37,504 nucleotides of DNA from a virus. The notes under the pieces are model-generated. The model had not been told where the DNA came from, made no database searches, and worked only from the letters and a program-made list of their open reading frames with translations. Position 1 is the first letter of the stretch; each line of letters starts with the position of its first letter. The translations under genes and the position numbers were made by a program. Below, piece after piece: positions 8,005 through 16,000 of this stretch. Location of the stretch: positions 1-37,504 of the IMG/VR virus record IMGVR_UViG_3300037347_000028; one strand, 5' to 3'.

Positions 8005-8231
8005 TCTATTTGGCGGTTAAAAAGGTTTCGCTCCTTTTTTGCGTTAGCAAGTTGCTCTAGCAACTTAACCGCTTTATTTTCTTTACGTCGAAAAATTGAC
8101 GGGTCTAAGATTAACTTTTTTAAACCAAAAAATTTGTTTTTGTAAAGCCCCCTTATCGCAAGTCTTTACTTATTTGCGCTGCCTACTTTTTTAACGTAGC
8201 CGCTAGTATGCTACGACCTACTACGAGTATT
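8005..8231 (-). ncRNA. Untranslated, structured leader or small RNA between ssb-like gene and polA
   Basis: This 227-base stretch has no ATG on the minus strand and no ORF. Its 3' half can fold: GCGGTTAA (8013-8020) pairs perfectly with TTAACCGC (8065-8072), enclosing AAAGG/CCTTT (8021-8025 with 8033-8037) and AAGTTGCT/AGCAACTT (8049-8056 with 8059-8066). A competing hairpin TTGC-GTTA-GCAA (8039-8050) uses some of the same bases. The structure leads straight into the 7981-8004 terminator, the layout of an attenuator or a terminated small RNA. This is inference from inverted repeats only. Confidence 0.4.
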
Positions 8232-8747
8232 CTACATCATGTCGTCGTCAAAATCGTCAGCGTCAAAACGTCCACCGCCTAATCGTTCTCCTTCTTTAGT
8301 CTTCATTACCGCATTAAGCCCTACAGCAATACCTTTTTTTGGTTTAGTGTAGCCGTAAAAGTTAATTCCAGCTTTACCTAAGCATCCTGAATAAAATTCC
8401 TCTTTGTCAAGTATTTCATTTTTGTCTGAGTTTAACACTACGGGGCGTTGAATACTTTTGGCTGAAAGATAAAACGATCCCTCATAAGCGTCGTCGCCTT
8501 TATCATCTCCGTCATGTAAAACGTCAGCAAGCTTAATCTTGCTCCAATCCCCTCCATGCTTTGCTTTTGCTTCTGCTAAGCCTTGATTAAATGCGCTTGT
8601 AACTTTAGCGATAGTAGCTTTATCATTTTTTGATATGATAATAGAAGCGCTATACTTTTTAGTTTGGCCCTCCTCCATTGCTGTTGGCTCGAATACGTGA
8701 GCATAACAAAACTTTACTTCTCCAATAACTGCTTTTGAACTTTCCAT
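8232..8747 (-). CDS. DUF2815 family, ssDNA-binding-like protein
   Basis: The 171-aa protein matches the DUF2815 pattern: an early KFCYAHVFEP strand, KYSASIIISKNDKATI (about 31-46), a central SFYLSAKS.RPVV segment, YSGCLGKAGINFYGY (about 118-132) and KKGIAVGLNAVMK. It ends in a very acidic tail, DADDFDDDMM, typical of single-stranded DNA-binding proteins, where it recruits partners. The family sits next to DUF2800 and PolA in many phages and is considered a T7 gp2.5-like binding protein. It probably coats ssDNA and couples to the polymerase encoded downstream. Confidence 0.85.
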   Translation of the reverse strand: MESSKAVIGEVKFCYAHVFEPTAMEEGQTKKYSASIIISKNDKATIAKVTSAFNQGLAEAKAKHGGDWSKIKLADVLHDGDDKGDDAYEGSFYLSAKSIQRPVVLNSDKNEILDKEEFYSGCLGKAGINFYGYTKPKKGIAVGLNAVMKTKEGERLGGGRFDADDFDDDMM

Positions 8748-8779
8748 TTTTTCATGTTTTTTTATTATTAATATTTCTG

Positions 8780-8812
8780 TAAATGTAATTATTAATTTTT
8801 AATATTTGCAAA
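8780..8812 (-). promoter_or_regulatory. Weak promoter candidate for the ssDNA-binding-like gene
   Basis: On the minus strand TTTG (8812-8809) and TACATTTA (8787-8780) are separated by 21 bases, close to the Bacteroidetes -33/-7 pair except for the last base of the -7 box. It lies in the 92-base AT-rich gap before the gene at 8747. An independent promoter would explain this unusually long gap within the operon. Confidence 0.3.
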
Positions 8813-8839
8813 TTAATTTTAATATTTTTAAAAATAATT

Positions 8840-10225
8840 TTAATCAATATTGTCAAATAGCGCTTTAGCGTCGTCTAATCGATTAATTGCTGGGCGTTTA
8901 TCGCTTTCAGGAACTAGAATAGGCGAAGTCTTTTTAAAGGCAACGTGGCCGCCTACTATATCAGAAAAGTTCTTTTTACCTACTAATTTTTCTATATCCC
9001 CTATTCCTTTAAGCTTACTGGTTTTAAACTCGTCCTCTTTGTAGTTGTAAAAGAAAAGAGTTTCTATAACTTTTTCCTCATCTATCCACCCTCTTCGGTT
9101 TTGTCCGTCAACAATTTTAAAGCCCTCCCACTTTTTACCATTCACGGCTTCGTCATAAACATATTTTGATACGGAGTCAAGCCATTTACTTACTTGGGGA
9201 ATATTTGTAAATATGCGTAACAACTCTTCATCGTCTAATAGTTTAGGCTCCGTAAATAATTCTTTTGCAGTCTTTACAGCTAATTTGCTTTGCGCTTTAC
9301 ACTTTGGGGAAGCTCTGCAAAATTTGCACCAATCTCCTGTAACTTGTTCTCCGTCTCCCGCATAGGCAATTAGCGCTTTAGGTTTTACTACGTCTTCTCC
9401 CCACTTACGCAAGTCGTTTGCTAAAATATCCCAGGAACTTATAGAGTCTAATCTTGGTTGCGTTATTGTCAGTTTTACGGTATGTATATTATACATCATA
9501 TCGTAAGCTTCAAGAGCGCCTGATCCGTACAGCATAAGCTGCGTATTGTCTTGTGCGTCTACTCTAACACCCATTCCGTATTTAAGATCAATAACCTCAG
9601 CGGTTCCGTCAGCAATAATAATAACATCGCAAGAACCAAAACCCTCTTCAATTAAGTGCGTGAGATTTACGCGCTCTTCTATTAAAAGTACAGCATCGGG
9701 CGTTTTACGCTTAGCCTCTTCAAACTGCTCTGAAACATAATCTATGTGTATTTGCACATAGTCTACCATGCTTTGCGAAAAATACTTATTTTCTTCTATG
9801 GGCTGACTCCTATCTAGGTACTCCTTAATAGAAAATCCTCCCCACTTAAATCTAAGTATCAATTCTGCTAATTCGTGAGCAACCGTGCCTTCTTCTGCAA
9901 AACTACTACTCTCATTTGAAAAATTTTCTTGCAGTCTCGCGCTAGGCGTGCAATTAAGCCATTGCTTAGAAGAGGAAGCGGACAATAAGGCGTGCGCTCT
10001 TTCGCTGTGATCTACTTCTTTTATTTTAGTTTTTTGCATCTTGCGTAAGTATCTTAAAAAAATTAATCCAGATAGTTGGTAGTCGGGGTCCATACCGTGT
10101 GCATTTCTGCCATATAAAGAGAGTTGCTCGCTTAAACCTTCGTAAGTACTTTCTTTGTACTGCGGCAGTTTATTATTAAAAGTATTTATGCAAGCAACTA
10201 CTCTTTGTTTTACCTCCTTAGTCAT
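8840..10225 (-). CDS. DUF2800 family PD-(D/E)xK nuclease-like protein
   Basis: Residues from about 80 onward follow the DUF2800/Cas4-RecB-like pattern: HALLSASSSKQWLNCTPSARL (82-102), EEGTVAHELAEL (112-123), a nuclease core with GSCDVIIIADGTAEVIDLKYG (D and the D-x-K pair) and a downstream cysteine cluster CKFCRASPKCKAQ that could bind an iron-sulfur cluster. The family is a standing partner of DUF2815 and PolA and is presumed to process DNA ends in replication or recombination. The first 80 residues (MTKEVKQRVVACIN to KIKEVDHSE) lie outside the usual domain and are unexplained. The start overlaps the previous stop (TAATG). Confidence 0.85.
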   Translation of the reverse strand: MTKEVKQRVVACINTFNNKLPQYKESTYEGLSEQLSLYGRNAHGMDPDYQLSGLIFLRYLRKMQKTKIKEVDHSERAHALLSASSSKQWLNCTPSARLQENFSNESSSFAEEGTVAHELAELILRFKWGGFSIKEYLDRSQPIEENKYFSQSMVDYVQIHIDYVSEQFEEAKRKTPDAVLLIEERVNLTHLIEEGFGSCDVIIIADGTAEVIDLKYGMGVRVDAQDNTQLMLYGSGALEAYDMMYNIHTVKLTITQPRLDSISSWDILANDLRKWGEDVVKPKALIAYAGDGEQVTGDWCKFCRASPKCKAQSKLAVKTAKELFTEPKLLDDEELLRIFTNIPQVSKWLDSVSKYVYDEAVNGKKWEGFKIVDGQNRRGWIDEEKVIETLFFYNYKEDEFKTSKLKGIGDIEKLVGKKNFSDIVGGHVAFKKTSPILVPESDKRPAINRLDDAKALFDNID

Positions 10226-10716
10226 TAATCTAAGGTTTCCATAAATTCAAAAAACATATTGTAATCTTTTGTATCCATAAGAGTTACCGACGTAGTTCCC
10301 ATTTCTGCCAGCTTAGTTCTTAGCGCGGGCATATTGTTTTCTCTTTTTTCGGCTAATAAAGCGCGAACCTCAATAAGTGTCTTTAGTCTGCCAAGAATTT
10401 CGGGCTCCTCTACTTTAATATCGTTAACCTTTATAGTCTCAATCTTATCTTTTACAGTAGCCTCGTAAGCATCTACTGCTGAGTTTTCTTTTTCGGGATT
10501 GTTAAATTCTGCTTTCTTGGCTCTTTTTTTAGGTTCGGCTTTTTGCTCTTTAACAACTTCTGCTACAAAAATTTCTTTTTCCAAAACTGTTTTTGGTTCT
10601 AACTTAACGGTTTTTTTGCTAGGTTTTCCTATGGCGCTTAAGAATACTGAAAGTGCAGCAATTTGTTCTGTGTCTGCGGGGTTTAAAAACGCCTTAATTT
10701 TAACTAATTTACTCAT
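10225..10716 (-). CDS. Charged protein of unknown function (163 aa)
   Basis: The 163-aa product starts MSKLVKIKAFLNPADTEQIA and has three parts: a short folded-looking start, a long Lys/Glu-rich and probably disordered middle (about 35-85, with KKRAKKAEFNNPEKENS), and a helical C-terminal part EILGRLKTLIEVRALLAEKR. I recognise no family. It lies between the regulator and the DUF2800 gene and is translationally coupled to the latter, so an accessory replication role is a reasonable guess. It takes the place of unnamed short genes seen beside DUF2800 in other phages. Confidence 0.7.
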   Translation of the reverse strand: MSKLVKIKAFLNPADTEQIAALSVFLSAIGKPSKKTVKLEPKTVLEKEIFVAEVVKEQKAEPKKRAKKAEFNNPEKENSAVDAYEATVKDKIETIKVNDIKVEEPEILGRLKTLIEVRALLAEKRENNMPALRTKLAEMGTTSVTLMDTKDYNMFFEFMETLD

Positions 10717-10733
10717 AATTTTGATTTTTGTGA

Positions 10734-11171
10734 TTAATATTTATTTAATTGGTAGTGTTTAATAATTATATCGCTAATTTCTGAAAGATAAACCGATAGA
10801 GGGACGTTTACAGTTTTTACTCTTATCGACGCAACATTTTTATTCGAATTTGGTAAAAACAAATCGGTTGTGGCACTGTCTGTGTCTAAAAAGCACCATA
10901 CTTCGCCTGATGTAAACTTTAATATATCTCTATTAGAAGGTTTATAAATACTTTGTATTTTCCACTTTTTATTTGAGTATAAAAACCCTATTGGCAGTCC
11001 AGTAATTTTAGAGAAAGCAACAACCTGGCTTGATGTTAAATCTCCCTTACCGTTTAAAATACGCTGCAAAGCCAACATTGGAAAACCAACCTCGGGAAAA
11101 AGCTCAGCTGCTACTTGCCTAATATCAAGCCTTTGCGCTTCGATTATTTTTTTAATTTCAATTATGCTCAT
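10734..11171 (-). CDS. XRE-like helix-turn-helix regulator
   Basis: I use the ATG at 11171 (MSIIEIKKII), giving 145 aa. An upstream TTG at 11189 lies inside the -7 promoter box and is rejected. The N-terminal part has the Xre arrangement: LDIRQVAAELFP (helix 2), PMLALQRILNGKGDL (recognition helix region), SSQVVAFSKITGLPIGFLYS (helices 4-5), about residues 10-65. The C-terminal part is an unrecognised 80-residue beta-rich domain with FTSGEVWCFLDTDSATTDLF. It is the first gene after the control region at 11190-11505 and a good candidate to bind that region and its relative at 33.6-34.2 kb. Confidence 0.75.
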   Translation of the reverse strand: MSIIEIKKIIEAQRLDIRQVAAELFPEVGFPMLALQRILNGKGDLTSSQVVAFSKITGLPIGFLYSNKKWKIQSIYKPSNRDILKFTSGEVWCFLDTDSATTDLFLPNSNKNVASIRVKTVNVPLSVYLSEISDIIIKHYQLNKY

Positions 11172-11186
11172 ATCGTTTATTTTTGA

Positions 11187-11216
11187 CAAAGATATAAATA
11201 CTTTTTAATTATCAAA
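11187..11216 (-). promoter_or_regulatory. Bacteroidetes-type promoter of the regulator/replication operon
   Basis: The minus strand has TTTG at 11216-11213, an 18-base spacer and TATCTTTG at 11194-11187, an exact TAnnTTTG -7 box. The regulator ATG at 11171 lies 15 bases after the box, giving a very short leader. This is the best promoter match in the window. Confidence 0.7.
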
Positions 11217-11505
11217 ACAAATATTCAATAAATTTAAAAATATTTTCTTTGTTTATCTTTAAGTACTTGTAAACCAAACAATTAAGTATAAAATAAACAA
11301 AGAAACAAAAATAACCTCAAAACTCTTATAATAGCTAATATTACTTATTTACTATTACTATTTATATATTATTATTTATTAACTTATAAGTTATTAAATA
11401 ATATTAGATACTTTGTTTATTTAGCTATTAGAGCCCAATTAATAGCGATTAGACGAAGCAACAAAGATTGTTTACTTTTGTTTGCCTTGTTGCTTTTTAT
11501 TTATA
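11190..11505. promoter_or_regulatory. AT-rich control region CR1
   Basis: There is no ATG on the minus strand and no ORF in about 316 bases. It holds a perfect 12-bp inverted repeat, TTCTTTGTTTAT at 11245-11256 with ATAAACAAAGAA at 11293-11304, and further TTTGTTTA/TAAACAAA copies near 11410 and 11467. Bases 11291-11328 match 33737-33774 of the other control region at 33 of 38 positions, and 11411-11475 aligns with gaps to 34126-34199. It separates the lysis operon terminator from the regulator promoter. An operator cluster, possibly with an origin function, is inferred. Confidence 0.6.
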
Positions 11506-11509
11506 AAAA

Positions 11510-11533
11510 AGCCCTTTATTAAGATAAAGGGCT
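11510..11533 (-). terminator. Rho-independent terminator ending the late/lysis operon
   Basis: A 10-bp perfect stem AGCCCTTTAT/ATAAAGGGCT with a 4-base loop is followed on the minus strand by six T. It starts about 7 bases after the stop of the lipoprotein gene and closes the long leftward structural operon. The plus strand also ends in a short T-poor tail, so the minus direction is the working one. Confidence 0.85.
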
Positions 11534-11539
11534 AAAATA

Positions 11540-11986
11540 TTATTTTATTAGGTTCTTAGGTTTTATATAAAAAGTTACCAAAAAATAAATTAAAGCTAGA
11601 ATACCTAGCCAAAAAATCCATATTTTAGAGCCCTCTTCCTTTTCTGTTTTTTTACTTTTTTTCTTTTTTTTAATAATCCCCTTGTACTTTACTTCTGCCA
11701 GGCTATCCCTTTTAGTCTCTGATCGATTATCTTCTTTTATCGAAGTGTCAGTAAGCTTTCCGTTTATTAGCTCTTTACCATTAACGTATGCGGGTTTAGT
11801 ATTATCGATTGGCTCGTAAACAAACGTGCGAGTAACTTTTCCCGAAGCAACTATCTCGGTTGATGTTACGCGCACGTTTGAGGTAAAGTCTTTTTTTTCT
11901 ATTTCAGAAACCTTTTCAATTTCTACTTTTCTAGTACCGCATCCAATTAGAATGACCACCAAAAAGAAACCAACTAATTTTTTCAT
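11540..11986 (-). CDS. Lipoprotein with C-terminal membrane helix, candidate u-spanin
   Basis: The 148-aa protein begins MKKLVGFFLVVILIGC, a lipoprotein signal with lipobox LIGC and acylated Cys16. It ends with one strong transmembrane helix, IWIFWLGILALIYFLVTFYI (122-141), preceded by a Lys block KKKKKSKK (106-113). The middle is polar and beta-like. A lipid-anchored N terminus plus a C-terminal inner-membrane helix is the defining layout of unimolecular spanins such as T1 gp11 (131 aa), which fuse inner and outer membranes in the last lysis step. It lies right after the lysozyme gene, as expected. No sequence family match is claimed; the layout and position carry the call. Confidence 0.6.
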   Translation of the reverse strand: MKKLVGFFLVVILIGCGTRKVEIEKVSEIEKKDFTSNVRVTSTEIVASGKVTRTFVYEPIDNTKPAYVNGKELINGKLTDTSIKEDNRSETKRDSLAEVKYKGIIKKKKKSKKTEKEEGSKIWIFWLGILALIYFLVTFYIKPKNLIK

Positions 11987-11995
11987 ATAATTTTT

Positions 11996-12502
11996 TCATA
12001 ATATTTTTTTATAGGCTTTATAAATAGCCATATACTTTAATTCTGAGGCTTTTATTTGCGGGCTTGGCACGTTACTAAAGTATTGCTTCATTTCGCTAAT
12101 CCTACGAGTTATTAGCTCTTTATCCTTAGTCCACAGCATAATGGCGTCCGCTATTTTCGGATCGTTTGGGTTTTTGTTAATTAGCTTTAAAAAAGTAGAG
12201 CTAGAAAAACCTGTGTCGCCAATGTTGTAAGCTATTGACACGCAAGCGTTAAACTGATCTTGATTAACGGTTGAGGTTATTTTGCTATTTACTTTTTTTG
12301 CAAAATTATCGGTTGTCAACTGACTAAGTTTATTAGCCTCTCTTGGAGAAAGTGGATTATCTTTCATTGTAACTTTCCTATTATCTAAATAGTAAGTATT
12401 ACCCATTGCTATTGTAGCTATTCCTTTAGTATCTAAATAAGGCTTTAATCTTAATCCTTCTCTTAAATGTAAAGCTGTCAACCCCTTGTCATTTACTCTC
12501 AT
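11996..12502 (-). CDS. T4-type lysozyme endolysin (GH24)
   Basis: The 168-aa protein has the GH24 catalytic triad at near T4-lysozyme spacing: E15 in HLREGLRLKPY, D24 in YLDTKG, T30 in GIATIAMG (T4: E11, D20, T26). Further family marks are SPREANKLSQLTTDNF, DQFNACVSIAYNIG (the conserved D.LV...FN.G helix) and SSSTFLKLIN. It cuts the glycan strands of peptidoglycan at the end of infection. No signal peptide or SAR anchor is visible, so it needs a holin; candidates are the two membrane proteins just upstream. It overlaps the 104-aa gene by 4 bases. Confidence 0.92.
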   Translation of the reverse strand: MRVNDKGLTALHLREGLRLKPYLDTKGIATIAMGNTYYLDNRKVTMKDNPLSPREANKLSQLTTDNFAKKVNSKITSTVNQDQFNACVSIAYNIGDTGFSSSTFLKLINKNPNDPKIADAIMLWTKDKELITRRISEMKQYFSNVPSPQIKASELKYMAIYKAYKKIL

Positions 12503-12813
12503 ATCTTTTTTTTTAAACCGTCACAAATACTTTGTAGGTCTTTATATTTTTTTTCTAAATCTCTAAACTTTTTTTCCCAAGCTTCTGAACTTTCAAGCAA
12601 AGTTAAATTTATTGACTCTAACTTTTCTAGTCGATTAAGTAACTTTTTATATTGCAAATCCTGATCTTTAATCCAAGAGTTATAGTTTTCACGCATTGCC
12701 GTTGAAGCGTCAGACTGCTCTTTTTTTTCTGCAATATTACTTGTTCTTCGCCCAGATATAAATAAAATTATTCCTGTAAATATAGCCCCAATTATTTGAA
12801 TAGTATCCTGCAT
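12499..12813 (-). CDS. Membrane-anchored coiled-coil protein of the lysis cassette
   Basis: This 104-aa protein has one N-terminal membrane helix (IQIIGAIFTGIILFI, about 5-19) followed by GRRTSNIAEKK and a long coiled coil (about 45-100, LQYKKLLNRLEKLESINL onwards). The shape resembles Rz-type i-spanins, but the positive charges directly after the helix favour a cytoplasmic C terminus, which would fit a holin regulator better. It overlaps the lysozyme gene by 4 bases and lies just after the terminator at 12831-12853. Role in lysis is inferred from position. Confidence 0.6.
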   Translation of the reverse strand: MQDTIQIIGAIFTGIILFISGRRTSNIAEKKEQSDASTAMRENYNSWIKDQDLQYKKLLNRLEKLESINLTLLESSEAWEKKFRDLEKKYKDLQSICDGLKKKI

Positions 12814-12830
12814 TTTTTAAAGATATAAAA

Positions 12831-12853
12831 AATGGGGATAACTAATCCCCATT
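12831..12853 (-). terminator. Terminator or attenuator inside the lysis region
   Basis: A 9-bp perfect stem AATGGGGAT/ATCCCCATT with a 5-base loop is followed by an A/T tail giving TTTTTT on the minus strand. It lies between the holin-like gene and the coiled-coil gene and would limit expression of the endolysin relative to the tail genes. Confidence 0.7.
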
Positions 12854-12860
12854 TAAGAGT

Positions 12861-13028
12861 TTATTTTTTTGTTCCTGTGACTCCTGCATCTTTAGACACT
12901 ATAAGTCCAAGCGATACCGCTATTGTAGTAATTGCAGTTGCTACTTCTGACGTGATGTAGCCCAATTCTACGGCTACTAATAAGATTGCTACGGCTATTC
13001 CCGCAACTGTTGTTTTCCAATTTTTCAT
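12861..13028 (-). CDS. Small holin-like membrane protein (55 aa)
   Basis: The product starts MKNWKTTVAGIAVAILLVAV and ends GLIVSKDAGVTGTKK. It has two hydrophobic stretches (about 7-22 and 28-46) around a short ELGYITSE turn. Short proteins with this MKNWKTT...SKDAGVTG layout are common just before lysis genes in Bacteroidetes phages. Its place between the tail fibre and the endolysin makes a holin or holin-associated role likely, though this is inferred from position and topology. The start is an ATG 29 bases after the fibre stop. Confidence 0.65.
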   Translation of the reverse strand: MKNWKTTVAGIAVAILLVAVELGYITSEVATAITTIAVSLGLIVSKDAGVTGTKK

Positions 13029-13057
13029 TATGTCTATATTTAATTAATTATTATTTT

Positions 13058-16000
13058 TTATTCGAAGTATATAACTCTTATTTCTATCGTTGTGTTTTGT
13101 AAAAATCCATCTATAAGTGAACCCGAAGTATCGGAAGTTGATACCACTATGGTATTTGCGTTACCTCTAACAATTCTGTAAAATCCGTTAAAGCTAGGCG
13201 TTATAAATAAATTTGTTAAGTCTGCGGTAAATTCGTTAGCTAGTGTGCCTAGATACTGACCTGTGCTTAACCTACTCCAATTTATCAGTCCTGATAAACT
13301 ATTTTGTTGTAAAGTTGCTACGGGAGCGTTTTCATTATTTTGAGTCAAAGTGGCTGTGTAAACTCTATAATTTTCTGCGGTAGAATTCGCAATTACAAAA
13401 GCGGTTGTAGCTATTTGAGTGTTATTAGTGCCTGCTGCTGCTGTAGGGGCTGTAGGTATTCCTTCTAATACAGGACTTGCTAAATTTGCTTTCAAAACTA
13501 ATCCCCCATTAGTTGCATCAACTGTTGGGAATTTTATTCCAGTGCCATCAACTGCTAAACTATTTTGTTTGTTAGATAAATTTTCTTTTAAATCTAATTG
13601 CGCCTTAGTAACTAAATGATTAGCGGATGTTCCGTTGCTTGCTGAAACTGATCCACTAAATTTTCCATTACCTACTACGTCTAATTGTTCTTGCGGATCG
13701 GGGGAGTTTAGTCCTAAGAAACCATTAGCTCTTCTTATTAGTAATGCACGACCTAAAAAATCCCCAGAATCAGCATATCTAAAAAGGCTAAAACTAGAAC
13801 CAGAATTAGATCCGCTTTCTGATCCTTCGAGGGCGGTGATAAATCTTCTAACTCCCCCAAAAGCTAAAAATTGTGAAGAACTTGTAATGCTACCACTAAA
13901 CTTACCATTACCTACTACGTCAAGTTTTTCTTTTGGGTCTGTTTGGTTTATTCCTACGAAGCCATTTGCAAGTTCAGTAATTCCAGCAGGAGCCACCGCA
14001 CCACTACTTGTGAATTTAACTATTTGATTTGTTGTTCCTGAGCCTGATATTTTAGTGTCTAATTGACTTTTAGTCACTAAATGATTTGATGCTGTAGCGG
14101 GTTCTGCTGAAACTGTACCTCGTAAAATTGTTTTTGTAATATCTGTATTCCCTAAAACAACGCTGTTACTCCCAAATCCAATTGAATTGTAACCTATTAC
14201 TATTTGATTTGTTTGATTATTACCGCTAGCCGTTGATCCCGAACCTATATAAATAGATCCTTGAGATTGAGTGTTACTTGTATTTCCTGAAAATGTATTT
14301 TTGCCCGCGTTATAACCTATCGCAACTTCATCTCCTCCGCTAGTTTTATTTGAAGCTGCAAATAGCCCAAAAGAAGTGTTAGTAGAAATATCTGCAGATC
14401 CATTGTTCCAAATAGATTTTGTAGTATCTTCAAATTTTAAATAAGAAATTAAAGGGTTTTTACCATCTAAAGCAGTTTGAGTTGCTGTAGAAATTGGTTT
14501 GTTTAAATCGCTTGTGTTCTCAACATTTGCAAGTCCTACTTGAGTTTTAGTTACCTGTCCTAAAGTAGCTAAGTGAGTTGATGCTGTTGCTGGTGATGCT
14601 TGTACTGTACCACTAAACTTACCATTACCTACAACGTCAATTTTCTCTATCGGAATAGGTTGGTTTATGCCAAAATTTCCATTTGCTAAAAATTTATATT
14701 GTTGCCCTTCCGTTTTCCCAAAAACAGTAATATGAGCATATGATAATAATGGACTTACGGTATTGTAAACATAGCCATATTGAGCGCTATTATTTACTAA
14801 ATTATCTTGATAGCCAATTAACAAAGAAGAAAGAATTTCATCTCCTCTTAACAATCCACCTTTAAAAAAAGAACTTGAAGATCCGTTTCCAGCATCGACT
14901 GTAAATTTTCTAGTCGGGTCTGTAGTTGCAATACCTACATTTCCATTATCAAATATAGAACTAGGGCCTACCGCACCACTACCTGTGAATTTAGCTAGTT
15001 GATTTGTTGTTCCTGAGCCTGATATTTTAGTGTTTAAAGCAGTTTGAGTAGATGTAGAAATAGGCTTGTTTGCATCGCTTGTGTTGTCAGCATTTGATAA
15101 ACCTACCATTTGTTTAGTTATTCCGCTAACTGTTCCAGTAAATGTAGGACTTGCAATATTAGCCTTTCCGCTTAAATCTTGATCTCCTGTGTTTGTGCCA
15201 GTTGCTGAGCCACTACCCGTTGCATACGTCACATTACTTGCGCTAGTAACTAAACCTTTACCATTCACCGCAACATTATTAAAAGTTCCTACATTAGCAT
15301 TCACAGTTGCTAATGTTAAAGCAGCACTTCCTGTTACATCACCTGTATGAGTTGCGTTTGTTATTTTTGCAGTATTAGCCAAAACTGCTGTATTATTTGT
15401 AATTGAGCTTTGAATGTCTGAAATAGTTGAGGCTGTTTGCGTTCCTGTATGCGTGGTTCTATCTCTTAATTGAGCATCGGTACTGTTTGCAGTAAATCCA
15501 CTTGGATTAGTGGCGTTGTAAGGAGTAAATCCAAGATTGTTCTGTTTGCCATCTAAAGCAGTTTGAGTAGCTGTAGAAATAGGCTTATTTAAATCGCTTG
15601 TGTTGTCAGCATTTGCAAGCCCCACCGCTGCTTTATTTAATTCTTGAAACGTTTTATCCCCTCTAAAATATTGTGAAGTTGTGCCTGCTGTGATCGTGTT
15701 TTCTTTTGATGTAGCAAGCCCGCTATATTGTGTATTGGTGGCATTGTCGCCTGTGTTTGTTCCAGTTGCAGTTCCTCCCCCACTTGCATACGTCACATTA
15801 CTTGCGCCTGTTACTAAACCTTTTCCGTTTACAGTTACATTATTAAAAGTACCTATATTTGAATTTACAGTTGCTAAAGTTAAAGCAGTTGAGCCTGCTA
15901 CATCGCCTGTATGAGTTGCGTTTGAAACTTTAGCCGTGTTTGCTAAAACAGCCGTGTTATTAGTAATTGAGCTTTGAATGTCTGAAATAGTTGAGGCTGT

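Noticed and set aside
11172-11189. TTG start at 11189 for the XRE-like regulator
   Set aside because: The TTG is the end of the exact -7 box TATCTTTG; it cannot be in the transcript. The ATG at 11171 is used.
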